A stretch of DNA of 64,000 nt from Fasciolopsis buskii (lineage: Eukaryota; Platyhelminthes; Trematoda; Plagiorchiida; Fasciolidae), in contig LUCM01000554.1 of NCBI GenBank assembly GCA_008360955.1, positions 22,632 to 86,631 on the forward strand. Direction: 5' to 3'. Below, piece after piece: positions 34,111-47,649 of this stretch. The notes beneath the pieces were generated by a model. It worked only from the letters and a program-made list of their open reading frames with translations, was not told the origin of the DNA and did no database searches. Within the stretch, counting starts at the first letter, position 1, and the number at the start of each line of letters is the position of its first letter. A program made the position numbers and the translations under genes.

Positions 34111-36170
34111 GGTGCCCAGCGGATAATGATTTTTTACTAAGTGTCGTCTAGACGGAATTAGATGGAATTAGCACATGTAAGCTAAAGCGCAACAGGACGG
34201 AGGCTAGCCAGAAAAACAGAGGCAGGTGGACGTTCGGGCCTGGGCATGTCCCTCGCAAATAATTCAACGAAAGCCGTATTCAATTCGCCGCAAACATCGA
34301 AGACAGCAAACAAAGTGGGGCCGTAATACTCACGGCAAAGTAAGCGAATATTTGTAAGCACGCGGCTAACACGACGACACAATACTCTCAGATGTTCAGG
34401 ATGACCTGAGGCTGGGAAGAATTTGTGATTGCACCCACAAAGGCCGCCCGTTTGAAGAAAGGCATGGAAGAGTACATGCGGAATAGGTCCACCGATATTC
34501 CACAGGACGCGCACAATACCGATTCTATCATCAACTCCGTTATCGTAATCAATCTCAACGATTCCAGCCGACTTTCTCTAACAGAGCGACGGGAGCGCAA
34601 TATGGGAACATCCCAGCAGTTGGGTAAAAAGGTGTCAATTGCAGAAATCCACCGAGTTGGTCCTAGGCGTATGGCTAGGAGCAGGGATACGACGTTCACC
34701 CAAGACCTTATGTTACTCAAGGTAACACTAAAATCGCTAGAAGACACAAGGAGACTGTTGTAATCAGCAGTGATAATCCGGGGTTGCTCGGAGGTGCGCA
34801 TCCGCCTAGGTCATCCACGCTCTATCCGTCAAGGGGCGACAAAGGCGAAGCTCCAGGGAAGCTGCAGTTATGGGTCCACAGAGCCATCACATATGAGGTA
34901 CCGGAGTCAAAAGGCGTAGACCAGCAGCGTCGTTCTCTGCACGGCAAATAAATTTGGAAATACATAGATTCGACGTTAGTCTACGAGAGGCCGGTGGCCT
35001 GTGGAATGAATAAACTGCCACGGCCATCTCAACTAACAACCTCCTCCCCACCAGGACTGCCTAGAGTCACGCTACTCTAAGCCCCATGGCGGACGGGGTT
35101 GGAGAAGTGGCATGTCTAAAAACGCAGTTTCCTGTCCGAAATAAACCCCCGCAAATGCAAACCCAGGGATGACTGCCAAAAATACTGAGAGAAGAAAGTG
35201 CTCAACCAGTCGCAGTTTCATTAGTGGCCTTGCTGGGCAGTATGAACAGATGATCGGAGGAGGTCAATTGGGGCCAAAAATAATTATGGACTCCGGCTCC
35301 GCGAAGAACGGTGGGTTTGAATTTAGCTAGAGGTCAGGACGTGCAAGCTCTAAACGTTCGAGCGTTGGATAGCTTGCAGATGCAAGAACCTCTGGCTAAA
35401 CCGCTTTCGACTGGCTAGTACACTCCACGCTCAGATAGCTTGCATGGGAAGATACCATGGCGGTAGAACCATGCGGTTGCAGCTAAACCAACAGCCAGAA
35501 ATGACGATATAAAATACAAGAGGTCTGGAAGCTAGCATCTCAGTGTAGAGCCTTGGTGATGCGCTTTGCCAAGGTGTGGGTGGACCCAAGAAACTTTGAT
35601 GCACTGCTTCGCGTTCAGAGAATGGGCATTTTGAGAAATGACCAGCGAAAACGCTTTGTGCACCAACAGCAAGCTGCAGGCCACTTATCTCACCGAAGTA
35701 ATTCTGGATTAAATTCCAGGGGCCTTTGTACGCAAGGAAAAACAAGACAAAGGGTTCCTTTCTGGGATCGAAATACAGGCCCTCATACTCCGTAAATAAA
35801 GCAAACTCCGAAATACTGGCAGCATTAAAAATGCGCGCTCGTTGGATTACCAACTCGTGGCCATAACTGGCTGGTCCAGCCTGCCTTTCATAACTTCCGT
35901 CGTCTGTTATGCCCCGAAGGATCAAGATATACCGCTTGGGTTTTGTTTAATGCTCCGCTTAAGCTGCGCTGCCCGAACAGTTGGGGCAGCCTATCCGGTG
36001 GAGAGGGACCTCCGCTCGGTCGGTACCAGAGTGTATCAGCACCAACCAGCTGCGTGCTGTCCAACAAACCGAGGTGTCGGTAACCTTGAAGGTGGGAGTC
36101 ATGAAATTTAAATTAGTACACAACGGTGCTGGAACCTCAAAGCGCTAAAATTTTGGGTTATAAGAAGCTT
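34111..36170. other. No clear gene; possible endonuclease remnant of the next LINE
   Basis: An open frame at 34425-34763 (plus, 112 codons) is basic and has no recognised domain. 35842-35960 (plus) includes VVCYAPKDQDI, which could be a piece of a LINE endonuclease in the same orientation as the RT at 36171-38230, but it is too short to be sure. The 164-codon minus frame at 35431-35925 is unrecognised. Confidence 0.3.
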
Positions 36171-38230
36171 TTTAACTCACATTCTATGGCCCAACTCACT
36201 ATACGCCGCTCAGCATTCGGCGGAGAGCAAAGGAATTCCGCATGAAGCGGTGCTCCCGTTCGTGCCTCGGTTACTTTTGGAAAACTTAAAACCCAAGGCA
36301 AACCTTCTTATTCTTCCACTAAAATACCCAAAGGAAAAAAGGACCGCATGGAACAGATATCAGCTGCTACAAATTCCTCAGGATCATGGCTCTTATATAT
36401 CAGCCGGTATAATTACCGGAGCAAGCAGGATATTGCAGAATACCGGCAGCACTTCTTAAGAAAATGGTTTATTCACGTCCCAGAAATTCCTACAGGCAGC
36501 TGACCCAGGTATCCACTGCCAAGCCGAGAGCTTCCGATCTGCTTAGATCAGTTGATAAACCGAAACACTTTAACACTGCGTCGGCCAAGGTAATGGCTGC
36601 ATACTACTCTTTGAATGTTCGTTCCCCCTAGACCAAAAGTGTTGCAGGATGGAGACACGGCTGCTGGAAGGGCGGAAGGCTCATGGGTGTGGATCAAACG
36701 CAGTCGGCCTCTTGGCCGTGCACGTATGGAACACAAAAGTAATCAGAATAATCGTTAGGGGAAGCCCAAAAACAGGACGACACTTCGCAAAATAAGTTGC
36801 AGCAGCGTGTAGACCAATGTACTCAACATGGTTGTCAGTTATTTAACCATTCCTCGCAAGCGGTGGAAGTCCTGGAGGAGTGGAATAGCTGGGATCTCAA
36901 TAATCTTCCGTTATGGTAATGGATGCGAATCCCACTTCTATCGTCCATTTGCGTTAATACCGGTGACACTGAAAGTCACTGAGGTTGTGACTGATGCGGC
37001 TCTGCGGAAATTCTCTGCGGACGGCCAGTTATAAGACGCACAGCAATAGTTTAGTGGGGACACCGTACCAAAGACTCTCACTGATGCTGTGGACCGGCAC
37101 GGCGGGGCTGTGGACGGAGAGTCCGCCCGACAATTGGAAATGCTACGGGAAATTAGACTGGATTAAATCCTCATCACCTGGAGTTCGCGTCATCTGTATA
37201 ACGGGAAACTTCAGGTCCGGTTGAGCAGGTTTCTATCCGATAGCGTTTGGAGCCCCAGTCGAGCACCACAGGTGTTCACCAATTTTGTGAATATTTTTAA
37301 CTCGCAGGTGGGCTCTAACTTCCTGCTCTGCGCACATGACATGAAGATCTGCCATGAAGTAGGGGCTATGTCAGAAGCGCAGACGCTGCATACACATCCT
37401 GTCAGACTACACCGGCAGTCTGTCACCGGTGGCTTCCCTTTTAATAAAGCTAAATGCAAGATAATCACAAATGAATATCACGTCAATGGGTGCCCACTCA
37501 GGAGAAACATGCTGCAAAGACCGACGTAGGAGAAGGATCTGAGGTCGATCGTATGGGATGGTTTTTCACAGGCAGATGGCGGCGAAGTGTTACTCCGGGA
37601 GGCCATGATCAAAATGAAAGAACTCAGTTGCATTCTGAGTAAGTTCACTTCTGATTCGTTCAGAAACCTCTTCTCAACCCTAGCTGGATCTCAATAGAAG
37701 ATAAACATCCAGGCTTGTCCGCCGCCTTCGGAGAGGGACAAAAGTATAATTGAGAGATCTCAAGGGAACCACTGAATGAGATCGTGGTCTCAAGAACCCG
37801 GCCTAACACGATGGACCTGGCGTTTTGTGCCTGCATAATGCTGAGTGCAGGCAGTCAAGATGGGATGTCATGCGCCTTAGAGGTAACATTGCATGGGCGA
37901 GACATCCTAACAGACACCTGTTCGGACCAGCTGCCAAATGCGCTTTGCGGGGTAACCAAATAAAGCTGGAGGTATATTAGCAAAGGCTGAGGGTCACAAA
38001 GCAATCATTTGGAGTCAATGTATCGCTCGTGAACTTCACTAACGGAAACGGTCCTGAAGGCAGGATAGGAGGGAGCGTTCAACAGAAGATTAGACCAACA
38101 GGCAGCTGGCGAACACCCTGGCGGGCCATTTGAAACACCACTGAAAGCATTTGACCTAGAGTCGCACTGGTTGCCGCGAGGAAAATATCTGATGCCAGAG
38201 ATCGCCTCGGGAGAACGAACTTAATGCATT
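36171..38230 (+). mobile_element. CR1/L2-like LINE fragment (linker, RT, C-terminal region), heavily decayed
   Basis: 36340-36460 resembles the linker between endonuclease and RT (KGKKDRMEQ, SWLLYISRYNYRSKQDIAEYR). RT is visible in 37221-37529: an FVNIF.SQVGSNFLL stretch, then CAHDMKIC at the catalytic box (FADD replaced by C-A-H-D at 37329-37340), SEAQTLHTHPVRL, GFPFNKAKC. The thumb/C-terminal region follows (EKDLRSIVWDGF, REAMIKMKELSC, FTSDSFRNLFSTL at about 37530-37690; a palm-distal IIERSQG at 37750). Many stops. It differs in orientation from the related fragments at 18900, 29850 and 47650. Confidence 0.68.
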
Positions 38231-40869
38231 TTTGACTGCCTGACTGATTGATAGCTTTTTCGTGTACCTTTGCCCATGTCAGCCACCATGCCTAATAGTG
38301 ATTCAGTTGTACGCCAGAGCAAAGGAATCCACCTCACCAACTTCCATCCTCATTCCTTTCGGCCTGCTCCCAACGACGGTTGGCGATTGCCCGCAGTAAG
38401 AAGCACCAGAGAAGGTTAATAGCATCGGTCTTGTGTTCATCCGCAAAGGTTTTCTGCACTTGGCCTCCGTCATCCCCAGACCACTCAAAGCTACCAATCC
38501 TTGCAGAAGGAGGGCAGAACTTTGCCGTCCGCATTATCTTTCGTGCCATAAGAAAGAAAAAAATAAAAAGCACAAAAGGAATTTGACAGCCATTGCGAAT
38601 GAAAGTTGCATTCCGATACTTAGGAGAACCAGAAGAGATAAACAGAAAGAAACCAACAAAATATAATAGGAAAAGAACAAGAAATAAGTGAATCGACAGA
38701 AAGCCGGCTATAAAAAAGGACAGTGGGTACTATCCTGGTTGGAAAAATTGAGGGAAAAGCGAAAAATATTTGCAACATAAAGACAAACCAAAAGGTCACA
38801 TCAATCGGAGGGAGGGAGGAAAAGAAAAGAGGACTGCTCTGGTTTGGTAAAAGCAAACTAATGGAAAAAGGAAGAGAGAGGGAAAGAAATAGTGCAGGGC
38901 TGCCCCTGGCGTGAACATGGTCACGCAAGCGGAAACCAGATAAATGCTGCAGCTGCTCCAGAGTTGGGCCATCCATCCTACTTCTTTCCACATGTGTTCT
39001 CCCTCCCTGCTCAGTCTCTGAGTGTTACAGCCGCATTTCATTACTCTGCTTTGTTTATCTGCCATCTGCTTTATTTTGAGCAAGGTAAAATGGAAATAGG
39101 TTCCTCTTGCATAACTTCACTATGAAGGAGATGGCTGTGTGGTTAGCGGTACATTTTGGGATCACTCCAAAACAACTGCTGCCTAGTGACCCGTGACCGG
39201 ACGATTTGCGGTAGATAATACGAGATATACATTAGTTTTAGGCAAGCCATTCGCCTTCGCCGCGTCACGCATTCGGACAAACCTTCCTCGTTTTCCCCGA
39301 ATTCCAGGCTTTTCCGGAAGACTCCTCACCAGAAGACCGGGAAAATTTTACTGCGGAGATATCGGTCCGTCACCAAGCAGTAAACCCACTACCAGAAACT
39401 CGATCATTCCAAAACTGCGTCAAATCTCACGAAACTTCGCGAAATCTATCTTTGATGTTGTTCGGCCTTCGTTAAAACTTTGACATTGTGAGGCGTCTCC
39501 TTCATTGGTTATAGGAACTTTGCCCAAATCACCCTCATTAGAACTAATGTTGCCTCTTCTCCAATCACCCTATTCTGTCATCTTTCCTCTCCTCTTTTCG
39601 CTCTCGTTTGTGGAATAATCTCATTTTATGTTCCCGATATTCCTCGGAGTAATTTTGATGTCCTCTTCTCCATCCTTCCTTCATAAGTCTTAGGCATCTC
39701 TCGCAACGTGCTCATTAGGATATAATGGCATAATATCAGCCACAGATCGTGCTCCCGTGCCTTCTGCCGGTTTTACTCAAAATCTTCGTTATTCCAATGA
39801 GATGATCGGGATATCAGAAAGTTACCGCAGCACAAATTGAAAATACCCTTGACCCCTTCTTCTTTCATTACCTTCCGTTCAACTTTGATTGCCTCAAACG
39901 AATTGTCTTTGCGCGCAACGTTTAAAAAAACATTGGGCTGTTTTTCAGTTCTGCAAATCTGCATGCCTTCACCGTCAAGATGCACAGCTTCTTGAGACTT
40001 TACATAAGAACTGTACCGACAAGTCAGCCCTACCATAATTGGATCACCTCGTCCAAATGTGTTGTGCCCACACGATGGCAATTCCACAACCACATGTGGA
40101 ATTGCACTGGGCAGCCGGGGATTTGTCCTGTCTGCAAAAACCGCAATACCCAGCAATTTCAAATGGTGGTACGGCTTCTGAGCTGCCCTTCTCATCTCCT
40201 ATTTTGGCTGCTTGCTCTCTGCAGTACTCCTATCGACAGAGCTGGCGTGCACACCTCAAGCGCCGCCGTATAAGCATATTCGGTCAACCAGCTGCTGCGG
40301 GATCCACAGGTTAAACAGCACCAACAAGCTTCCAATGCGCAAATGCGCCCCAAGTGAACTTCACCGCAGATTTCGCGAAGTTCTCCGTAATACCATGTTC
40401 TCGGCACCCAGTCAAGAGTCCAGTTTCTTGGCCTTCGTCAAGTGGTACGCTTCTGGTAAACAGACCGCACTTCTGCACACCCTAACCCGGTTTGCTTTCT
40501 CATTACGATTTACCCACACAATAAAACCCGGTTCTTTGCTTCTGGCCTGGTTCCACTTAACTAAAGGAATGAGACAGAAATGAAGACACAATTTTAATTA
40601 TGTTTCATCGAAACCTGCTTTCTTAGACGTTTAAATCCTTTTTCCGTTTCAAAGCATTCTTTATGCTGAAAACGGCTCCTCTGCCTTGAATCCACAAATT
40701 TACCAATTATTTTTGCTCTTTACCTTGCATCCAGTTCACACTTCGGATCTCACGTAAATTCTGGGCACGTGCGAAATTCCATAAATGCGACAGTGATATG
40801 ACTAGGCAGACTCAAGAATATGAAACAGAACAGGGTTTCCTTTTTTCAACTGGTTACCCTCCAATATAG
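38231..40869. other. No recognised gene
   Basis: Several short unrecognised frames on both strands (for example 39773-40195 minus, 140 codons). 38560-38900 is purine-rich on the plus strand (many AGAAAG and GGAAA runs). A GGCTGTGTGGTTAGCGGTAC word at 39132-39151 looks like a polymerase III A box, but no B box follows. Confidence 0.35.
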
Positions 40870-41796
40870 ATAGTGAGAGATTTCTGGTATTCCGGTTTGA
40901 ACTTTTTGAGTCCGATCCATATTGATAAGACATTCGAGCCCGAAATTTCGGACGTAATTCATTTTTATCCCACTACGCATCAGTTGGAACCCCTTATTGA
41001 TTTTCCGTTCGGTACCAAGCCAACCTTGACATCCGAAGCCGTCAGCATAGAACCATTGACTAAGACACCAAAATTCCCTGCTCACAAAAGCCTCCCCGTT
41101 TTAAGGATTGCTTTTCCGTCCGTGTTGTGCCTTCGTACTTTGTCCAAACTTGCCGTGTCCCTACTTGGCGGACGAGGTCTTTACATTGCTGACGGCAGTG
41201 TAAATTACGACCATGCATTCTTCATGGTGTTAGCTTACTTGGAAAGATATGCCGTCATTAGTGTTGCTTTTATCGTTACTGCTTCGGAGCTGACGACACA
41301 CGCCTTGCAGCTGGCCCGCCAGTTAGATGAGCAGATCTGCACAATAATCCTGGAAGCCTCCGCAGCAGTAAATCTCATGTCGCAGCACATACAGCGACAA
41401 GCTTATAGCCGTTGCTTCACCTGCCTGGACAAGATCCCAACGTTTCCACCCGATTTGAAAATTTGTCCCGCAACATCGCAACATCACGTGGAGCTTCACT
41501 TCAAAAGCTATCAAAGTCCATTTGTTTTTCCTTGGTTTTTACTGAGCTCAACCGCACTTACTGCCGCAGATGCGACATTTCTTTACCCTGAAAAATCATA
41601 TGCCGTTACTCGGCTATTCCAATGGTCATTTCTAGCCGAATGTGGCCTATGCATCAGACGTAATTGGGATAGTGTTTCAACAGTTTTTAGGTCGACGTTT
41701 TTCTCTCCTTATCTGTCCCACGGAGACTCATCGCCCCAAACATTTCCACGCGCTGCTCGCAATACTGACTTTATTTACTTACTTTCACGCTATTAA
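40870..41796 (+). CDS. Unidentified open frame of 309 codons (possible exon or gene)
   Basis: I do not recognise this protein. The frame is open from just after a TAG at 40867-40869 to TAA at 41794-41796. There is no in-frame ATG before 41224 (residue 118 or so), so it is either an exon whose acceptor lies near 40869 or 40873 (a pyrimidine-rich tract precedes it at 40840-40861) or a gene starting at the ATG at 41224 (190 codons). The N-terminal third is rich in Pro, Thr and Phe (FYPTTHQLEPLIDFPFG). The middle has a hydrophobic/helical run (YAVISVAFIVTASELTTHAL) and the C-terminal half several Cys (CFTCLDKIP, CGLCIRR). No RT, endonuclease, integrase or transposase motif is seen. A second open frame (41642-42022) overlaps its 3' end. 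At this composition a frame this long is unlikely by chance, but not impossible. Confidence 0.4.
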   Translation: MVRDFWYSGLNFLSPIHIDKTFEPEISDVIHFYPTTHQLEPLIDFPFGTKPTLTSEAVSIEPLTKTPKFPAHKSLPVLRIAFPSVLCLRTLSKLAVSLLGGRGLYIADGSVNYDHAFFMVLAYLERYAVISVAFIVTASELTTHALQLARQLDEQICTIILEASAAVNLMSQHIQRQAYSRCFTCLDKIPTFPPDLKICPATSQHHVELHFKSYQSPFVFPWFLLSSTALTAADATFLYPEKSYAVTRLFQWSFLAECGLCIRRNWDSVSTVFRSTFFSPYLSHGDSSPQTFPRAARNTDFIYLLSRY

Positions 41797-43199
41797 ACCC
41801 ATAAACACCTGTCTATCACCATCCGAAAATTGCTTGATAACAAATAAGGGGCATGCTCCGGGCCCGCTGACACACTCATATGGCCGTATTTTTATCATCA
41901 CAGAAGGGACGCGACTGGCCGATAGTAGTCTCGACAGAGACATTAGTGTAATTGGTTGCAACGCGTCTGAGAGGACAAGGCAAATAAGTGAGCCGTCTCA
42001 GAGAACTGAGACGCCTCTCTAGCTTCACGTTACAATAATGCCACTTTTTATAACCTGCAAGTTTTGCTTCGGATGACTGCAATAGTTAGACATCAGCTGT
42101 AGTGACCCCTCCATTAGTAGCAACCAGTCAGAGTTCTTACACTAATTGATGCACTTGACGACGATAAGGACCGCTCAGGTTCCAAGCTGATGACCGGTGA
42201 CTTCAGTGAGCCTGCAATTTACTGGTTTTCCTTCCGATTCCCAGGATAACATTTGCACGTCTTCCCGGAATGTATCTGGATGAGCGGGCAAGACATATTG
42301 GTTCAATCGCAAAGACCAAAAACACTTGGGTTTATCTCCGTACCTAGCCAAACACTGATGCCTGAGCCCAAAGAAAACAATCTGTGCGGATGTGATCACC
42401 TCCAGACTAATTTTCCCTTTTTGATTTTGTCTTCCTTGCCTTTTCCCGCTGTTGCATTATCCGCGCAACCCAGAGACGTGGGACCACCGATCCTCCAGAA
42501 ACTGTAGCCTCAGTCTGGATTGTCCGCGGGCTCTAGAGTGATCATCAACCAACTCTGCATAGCTCTGCAGAACCGCCTTACTCTAATCACAACAGTGCAT
42601 TCGGTGCACACCTATCAAGTTGGTGAAGCTGGACATTATACGAAGTAGATTTAACGAAACTTGATTTCGGCCCGATTTCATGGATGAATCGACTGCCTCG
42701 CAGGATTAGGCATGTTCTCGATCATCTTCAGAAGTGGGGAACCTCGAGTCTGGGGCTCCGTCAGCAGTTGGACAAGTCACTGAATACAACTATCCTGGAG
42801 GTGTACACTACGAACTTATTTATGTCCCGGGTTCGCGTCTTATTTCAGACGCGGGTTTACGCACTGGTGGTTACTCGTAATAAGGATGAAACAGCGGCAT
42901 AGTGCTTTCATAGTTACTTAATGGACAACTGAGTGATATTATAACATGATGGATTATTCCGTAAAATAACGATAACATCAGTACACCAACTACTGTCCAA
43001 AAAGCACTGTTATCATTCCTAACAAGAAGTGCTATTCGAATTCTGTTCAACGTAAGACCGTCGTTCACCGTCGGACAAGACGAACTCACCAAATCTCAAT
43101 TCATATATGTGGTTGCTGATGTCGCAGTACACATGGTAAATTGAGAAAATTTATGGCTGAGTGAAAACCTTCCACGCAAAATGGAAAATACACCGATTG
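41797..43199. other. No recognised gene; small perfect hairpin
   Basis: Nothing coding recognised. A perfect 8-bp stem with a 4-nt loop (CGTCTCAG-AGAA-CTGAGACG) lies at 41994-42013. Confidence 0.4.
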
Positions 43200-45430
43200 A
43201 AATAATTCAAAAAAGCGGAGGTAGTTCAATCAGGTATAATTATGTAAAATCTTCAATATCTGTTGAATATTACTGACAAAATTGGAGATAATCATAACGG
43301 AAAACCATTCCTGTTTGACAATGACTTGAAAATAGTCTACTCCTCTGAAAATGGGTCATGTAACTCCACGCCTGCACTTATCAATGAAGAGCTAGAGTCT
43401 CTTGATAACTGATGTCCCAAGTGGCTTGTGAAGTTCCAAGCTGACAAGAGTTCTCTAATAGCACAAATACCATGTTCCCCTGGGATCTTTCTCCACAAAC
43501 GGCACGCCAAATTTTATATCATACATAGCTAACGATTTAGGATTACAATACTCCTGCTCCTTCAACTTCCATGAACAAGCCCACCACCAAACCGCCGTAG
43601 CTAAAATAACCGCTAAAGGCGTTCCGCACTCAAAATTGCAAGACTGTTACCTTCCAGTCCGGCGCTAGGCCACGTCTCCAATAGTTCTCGATTATCTTCA
43701 CGAATATACACAAAGTTCATTGAATTGCAATGGAGGTTGTGCAGCAGGCATTCACTAGAAATGTCCGATTTCCTTCATCTAGCCTAAAGTACTGGGCCAG
43801 ATGCGAGCTGCTTGGACTTGAACTACTGAGGCTTCTTCGGGTCAAATTAAACTTTGCACCGCTCTTCAATCTTCGCCGTTCACGCTGCTACAAACGCCGT
43901 ACATGACGCTCGTAGTTCCCCGTATCCACTTCGTAGTAGATACTACTCGTTAGGTATACCCCGGACTCGACTATCGATTAGGGCAAAATTCCTCACAGTT
44001 GCGTACTCTAAACAGCGGAACAACCTCCCTAGTTCCCAGCGGTGGTGTCCACGTTTACAGCCCAGCTGGCAAAGCTACTGAATTCTTTGCTCTTAATTAA
44101 CCTGATTCGCGCTAACATTGGACTAGACGAGGTTTACGAGCATGCGTTAGAATCCTAATTTATGGCCGAGTCTTTACTGCGATCATCATCTGCGATTCAC
44201 TCCGTGATTTTAAACACCACCTGCTTGTGTAATTCTCGTCACTTGTATCACCTTACCCCTTTGCGGGCTCGATAGGGCTGAATAGATCGTTCTTGTTAAC
44301 TCCAAAGCTACAACTACCCCTGAAACTGCTACCGCAGCTCAGGTCTAGTTACCAAGTTCTCTGTGGCAGAAGCACTGCATTGCGGGTCTACTGACTCTGG
44401 TTCAATAACCAGCATAACTCCAAGCCGGAACCCAAGCTAGGCTACCTTTCGCTTTTGTTTCTGATCCCAAAACCGGGCTAGACGCGCTGTTGCCGGCTCC
44501 GTCCTCGTAATGGCAACTCCAAATCTGCTATCCTATCACTCCTCCTAGGAACCTGCCAGCTAGAACTGGCCCGCTTATCCGGAACCACGCGGATTATCGC
44601 ATTGGATACCTCAACTGGCATTTTGCGATTGGGCAAAAGCACGATTAATACCTCCCCTGAAACGGCTCGCGCACCCGTACTGCCGACTAATAGGAAAGCT
44701 TCGACAACAAAAGTGAAAGCATGGAGGACATTCTGGGTTAGTGTATTTAAGGAATGATTTACACAAATGTCTCTTATCCAACGCACCTTCTATTACAGCC
44801 TACTGCCTGCATCATGCAAATACAGTCACTAATCTTTGGGGTTTCCTAATACCTGTGCACGAAGCTTCATGAAATATCCTTCAGCTAGTCTGAGGTAACC
44901 TTGACAGTTCTCTTCTACCTTCTTTAGCATTTTATCAAACGTTTACCGTTGTCAAATTAGACGGTCTTATCCCCCTTGATTAGCTTCCTGCTTGGTTTCG
45001 ACTACTTCCATTCACTTATCAGCTTCCCACCCCAGCTAAACATTTAGTCCATTACGTAACGCTCCGAGGACTCCATCCGTATCTTAACATCCGCCGTTGA
45101 TCCGCGGTCATATTTTGCTTCAGCGATATGCATAGATAGTACACTCAAACACGAAATGGCTCGTAGTCCGCGGCTTGCAAACACTGTGTCTAGTATTGTA
45201 AAACGAGCTTTTTGTTCTTAATTTCTGACATACTTGTGCTTTGCGCATTGCTTTGAACAATCCGATTCCCCGTATAATTCGCAAATTATTCAAGGTTTTC
45301 CTCATCCATTTATCCTTTTGGTTTCTGTTATTCGCATCTCCACTGATTTACCCCTGTGCAAATTTATTTTTTCCCGTCACAAGCATCGCGCAAATTGAGG
45401 AATATAGATTATTATTATTATAATTATATT
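43200..45430 (+). mobile_element. CR1-type LINE, copy B (3' half)
   Basis: Aligns with copy A from just before the FADD region (43321-43340 matches the ADDIKIV codons, with the catalytic pair changed), through the NEELESLDN region (43385-43415), the thumb, the C-terminal region (DARSSPYPLRSRYYSLGIPRTRLSI, 43910-43970) and the 3' section to a (ATT)n tail at 45409-45430. Heavily mutated: no RT frame is open. The segment 43352-44804 is repeated in inverted orientation in copy C. Confidence 0.85.
43352..44804 (+). repeat. Left arm of 1,453-bp inverted repeat
   Basis: Reverse complement appears identical to 49180-50632. Both arms are 1,453 bp with no net indel. Identity begins at TGGGTCATGTAACTCC and ends at TTACAGCCTACT. 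Outside these points the two CR1 copies are still related but clearly diverged. Confidence 0.88.
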
Positions 45431-47649
45431 CGCATATTTCTTGGGTCTTTCGGGAGACATGCTTGACTGAATGATCAAACTTTACAGGGGTATTGCGCGT
45501 CACATTGAACAATCAAATAAACATTTGGGTACAAAATGAGAAGAAATAAGAAAACTGGCATATCAAGGGGAACACGGTGTTCATACGCACCAAGGATGCA
45601 TATCGCAGTTGCAGGGTTCAACTGGCCGATGGTGGCGGGCGTGGAGTTGTCCGCAGTATTCGGATTTAACGGGTCTATTAAATGGACATGAATGTTAAAT
45701 TATCATGAAGAAAGTCTTCCAAGACCACGAGTGCACGGCAAAATATTGTCATCGAACCAAAACAGCAGGCGAGAAGAGTATTGATGGCCTACAGGTAACC
45801 TGCTGGGGTTAAAAGTAGTGAACTGATGAGAGGGTTGTGAAAAAGAGCAGCGGTAAAACCGAAAAGAAAGCAAAGTAAAGAGACAAGGAAAGGGAGGGAA
45901 AGGGAGCAACAATATGCGAAAAAGGAAAAATGGATGGGTGCAAGGATTTGCGGTTTCGCCATTGTTTTCAGTGTCTGTAAAAACCAATACAAATAAAACA
46001 AAGTACTTCTGGCAAAAGCTAATTATGGCTCCGTGCGTTTCGGGAAGTCTAATGTAGTTTCTCTTGATGTAGAAATATTTGTATCCTGTTGCTCCTTGGA
46101 GCTTACGGAGGATTCCAAATAGAAGCAGTTTGTTGTCTTGCCCAGCGAGTCCAAGTGATAGCTCGGGTCACTGAGGATTTTCTGTTCTGTGCTCGTCCTG
46201 GGTTTACACGTAAGTGACTATCGCGGGATGAGCGGCCAAACGACAAAATCGACTGCTTCTGGGAATATGGAAAAAACTAACGATCGATTTAGAACAGCGC
46301 GTCAGTGCATGATAGTCGGCTAGGCATCAGGAGCAATAAACAAAGAAAAATGTCACACAGGGGGGCAAAACCTCGTACTCAAGGGAAATAGCTCAGGTCG
46401 TCACAATCCAATCCAACATTAATCCGAAAGGCTATTTGGAAGTTAATCCAGATCCATAAAGTTTTGTGGGCGGAAGACTGTCGAGTTAACATGCAGGTCA
46501 TGTGACTTAGTGCAGTGAACTTTTGCACTGGCTTACGTGGACAAACGATCGGCTAGAAGAGTAGTTGCTAGCAATCGTTCCTTTGAAGCGGGTAAAAGAA
46601 ATGGGTTACAGAAATCACGAGCTGTCTCCAATTTTGTACATAAACCCACTGTAAGTCTACTGTGAACAACTTTTCTTTCCGTTGTCCTCTTTTCATTGTG
46701 TTTGTATGCATGGGTTTGGTTGGAACCGGTTGGGTATCCACTAGTAACCGGCATCCTTTCATTGTTATTAGTAGTCAGACTACATAAATGTATCTCAGCA
46801 GCGAGTGCTGCGTCCAATTTTTATCGCACGGGCTTTTTGTGGGACCGTAGGGATAATTGGTAGTGAAGCTCCGCGCGTGTTATGGATAGTGAGGGTGGCA
46901 AGGAAACTGAAACCCAAAAGAATAAATGAAAATGATTGGTTGCACACTCGATGGCTGGATGATCGGTTATTGGGTGTGAATCAAAGTAACCGAACGCTGC
47001 TGACCAAATTTTATTCTTCCTTTTTAGTGGCACGAGAGGACTTGGTGATCTACAAATGCAGGAAACTGAACGGTCCACCTGGCCAAAATTCAAAGTCCTG
47101 TAGACTGACGAGAAAAAGCCCACAGCCGAGGGCACTGGCCTGTGCAATGTTAAACTCTCAGAGCCTGGTTCTCGGCTGTCTTCCTCAATAAATGCAAGGA
47201 TTGCGGCAGGGGAAAATTGGGGGCAAGTTTGAAGCGTATGCTCAAACAAAAGAAATGAAATGACTATCAGCGCTGCCGCGCCAACTGCAATGGCCTGCGG
47301 GTGTGAGGACCGGGCTACGGCATTGGGGAGACAGTTGCTATTGAAGGATGTTGGCTGGTGACCCCTAAGTGAATGTTAAGGTTCTTTTATTGGCTGCACT
47401 GCTCTTTGAGTGAGCAACTTTTCTAGACAGGGCCTTCCACACGGAGATCGTACCATTAGTGAATGAGTTAACTCTAAGGGAAGTGGGGGCCAAAGCTTAA
47501 AGATTGCTCTCAAACAGCCTCACAGAGAGGAAGGTGGGTTTAGGATGAAAAACTCACCAACCAGGCATGAAGCGAGACATTTTAGCCCAAGGAATAAGTC
47601 GCCCCCGATGGGCCGTAGCTTGAGGCAATATAATTCAAGAGCAATTATG
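45431..47649. other. No recognised gene; spacer of the inverted repeat
   Basis: Purine/pyrimidine-skewed near 45840-45930. Two overlapping unrecognised frames lie at 46805-47191 (plus) and 46821-47249 (minus). No domain seen. Confidence 0.35.

Noticed and set aside
44478..44786. 102-codon open frame present identically at 44478-44786 (minus) and 49198-49506 (plus)
   Set aside because: It is antisense to the CR1 3' region in both arms. The identity reflects the inverted repeat, not a conserved gene.
45823..45845. CTGATGAG followed by GAAA, hammerhead-like
   Set aside because: The intervening bases cannot form a proper stem II and no stems I and III flank it; chance match.
46805..47249. Two overlapping unrecognised frames of 128 and 142 codons on opposite strands
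   Set aside because: No motif, and lengths are within chance expectation; at most one could be real.
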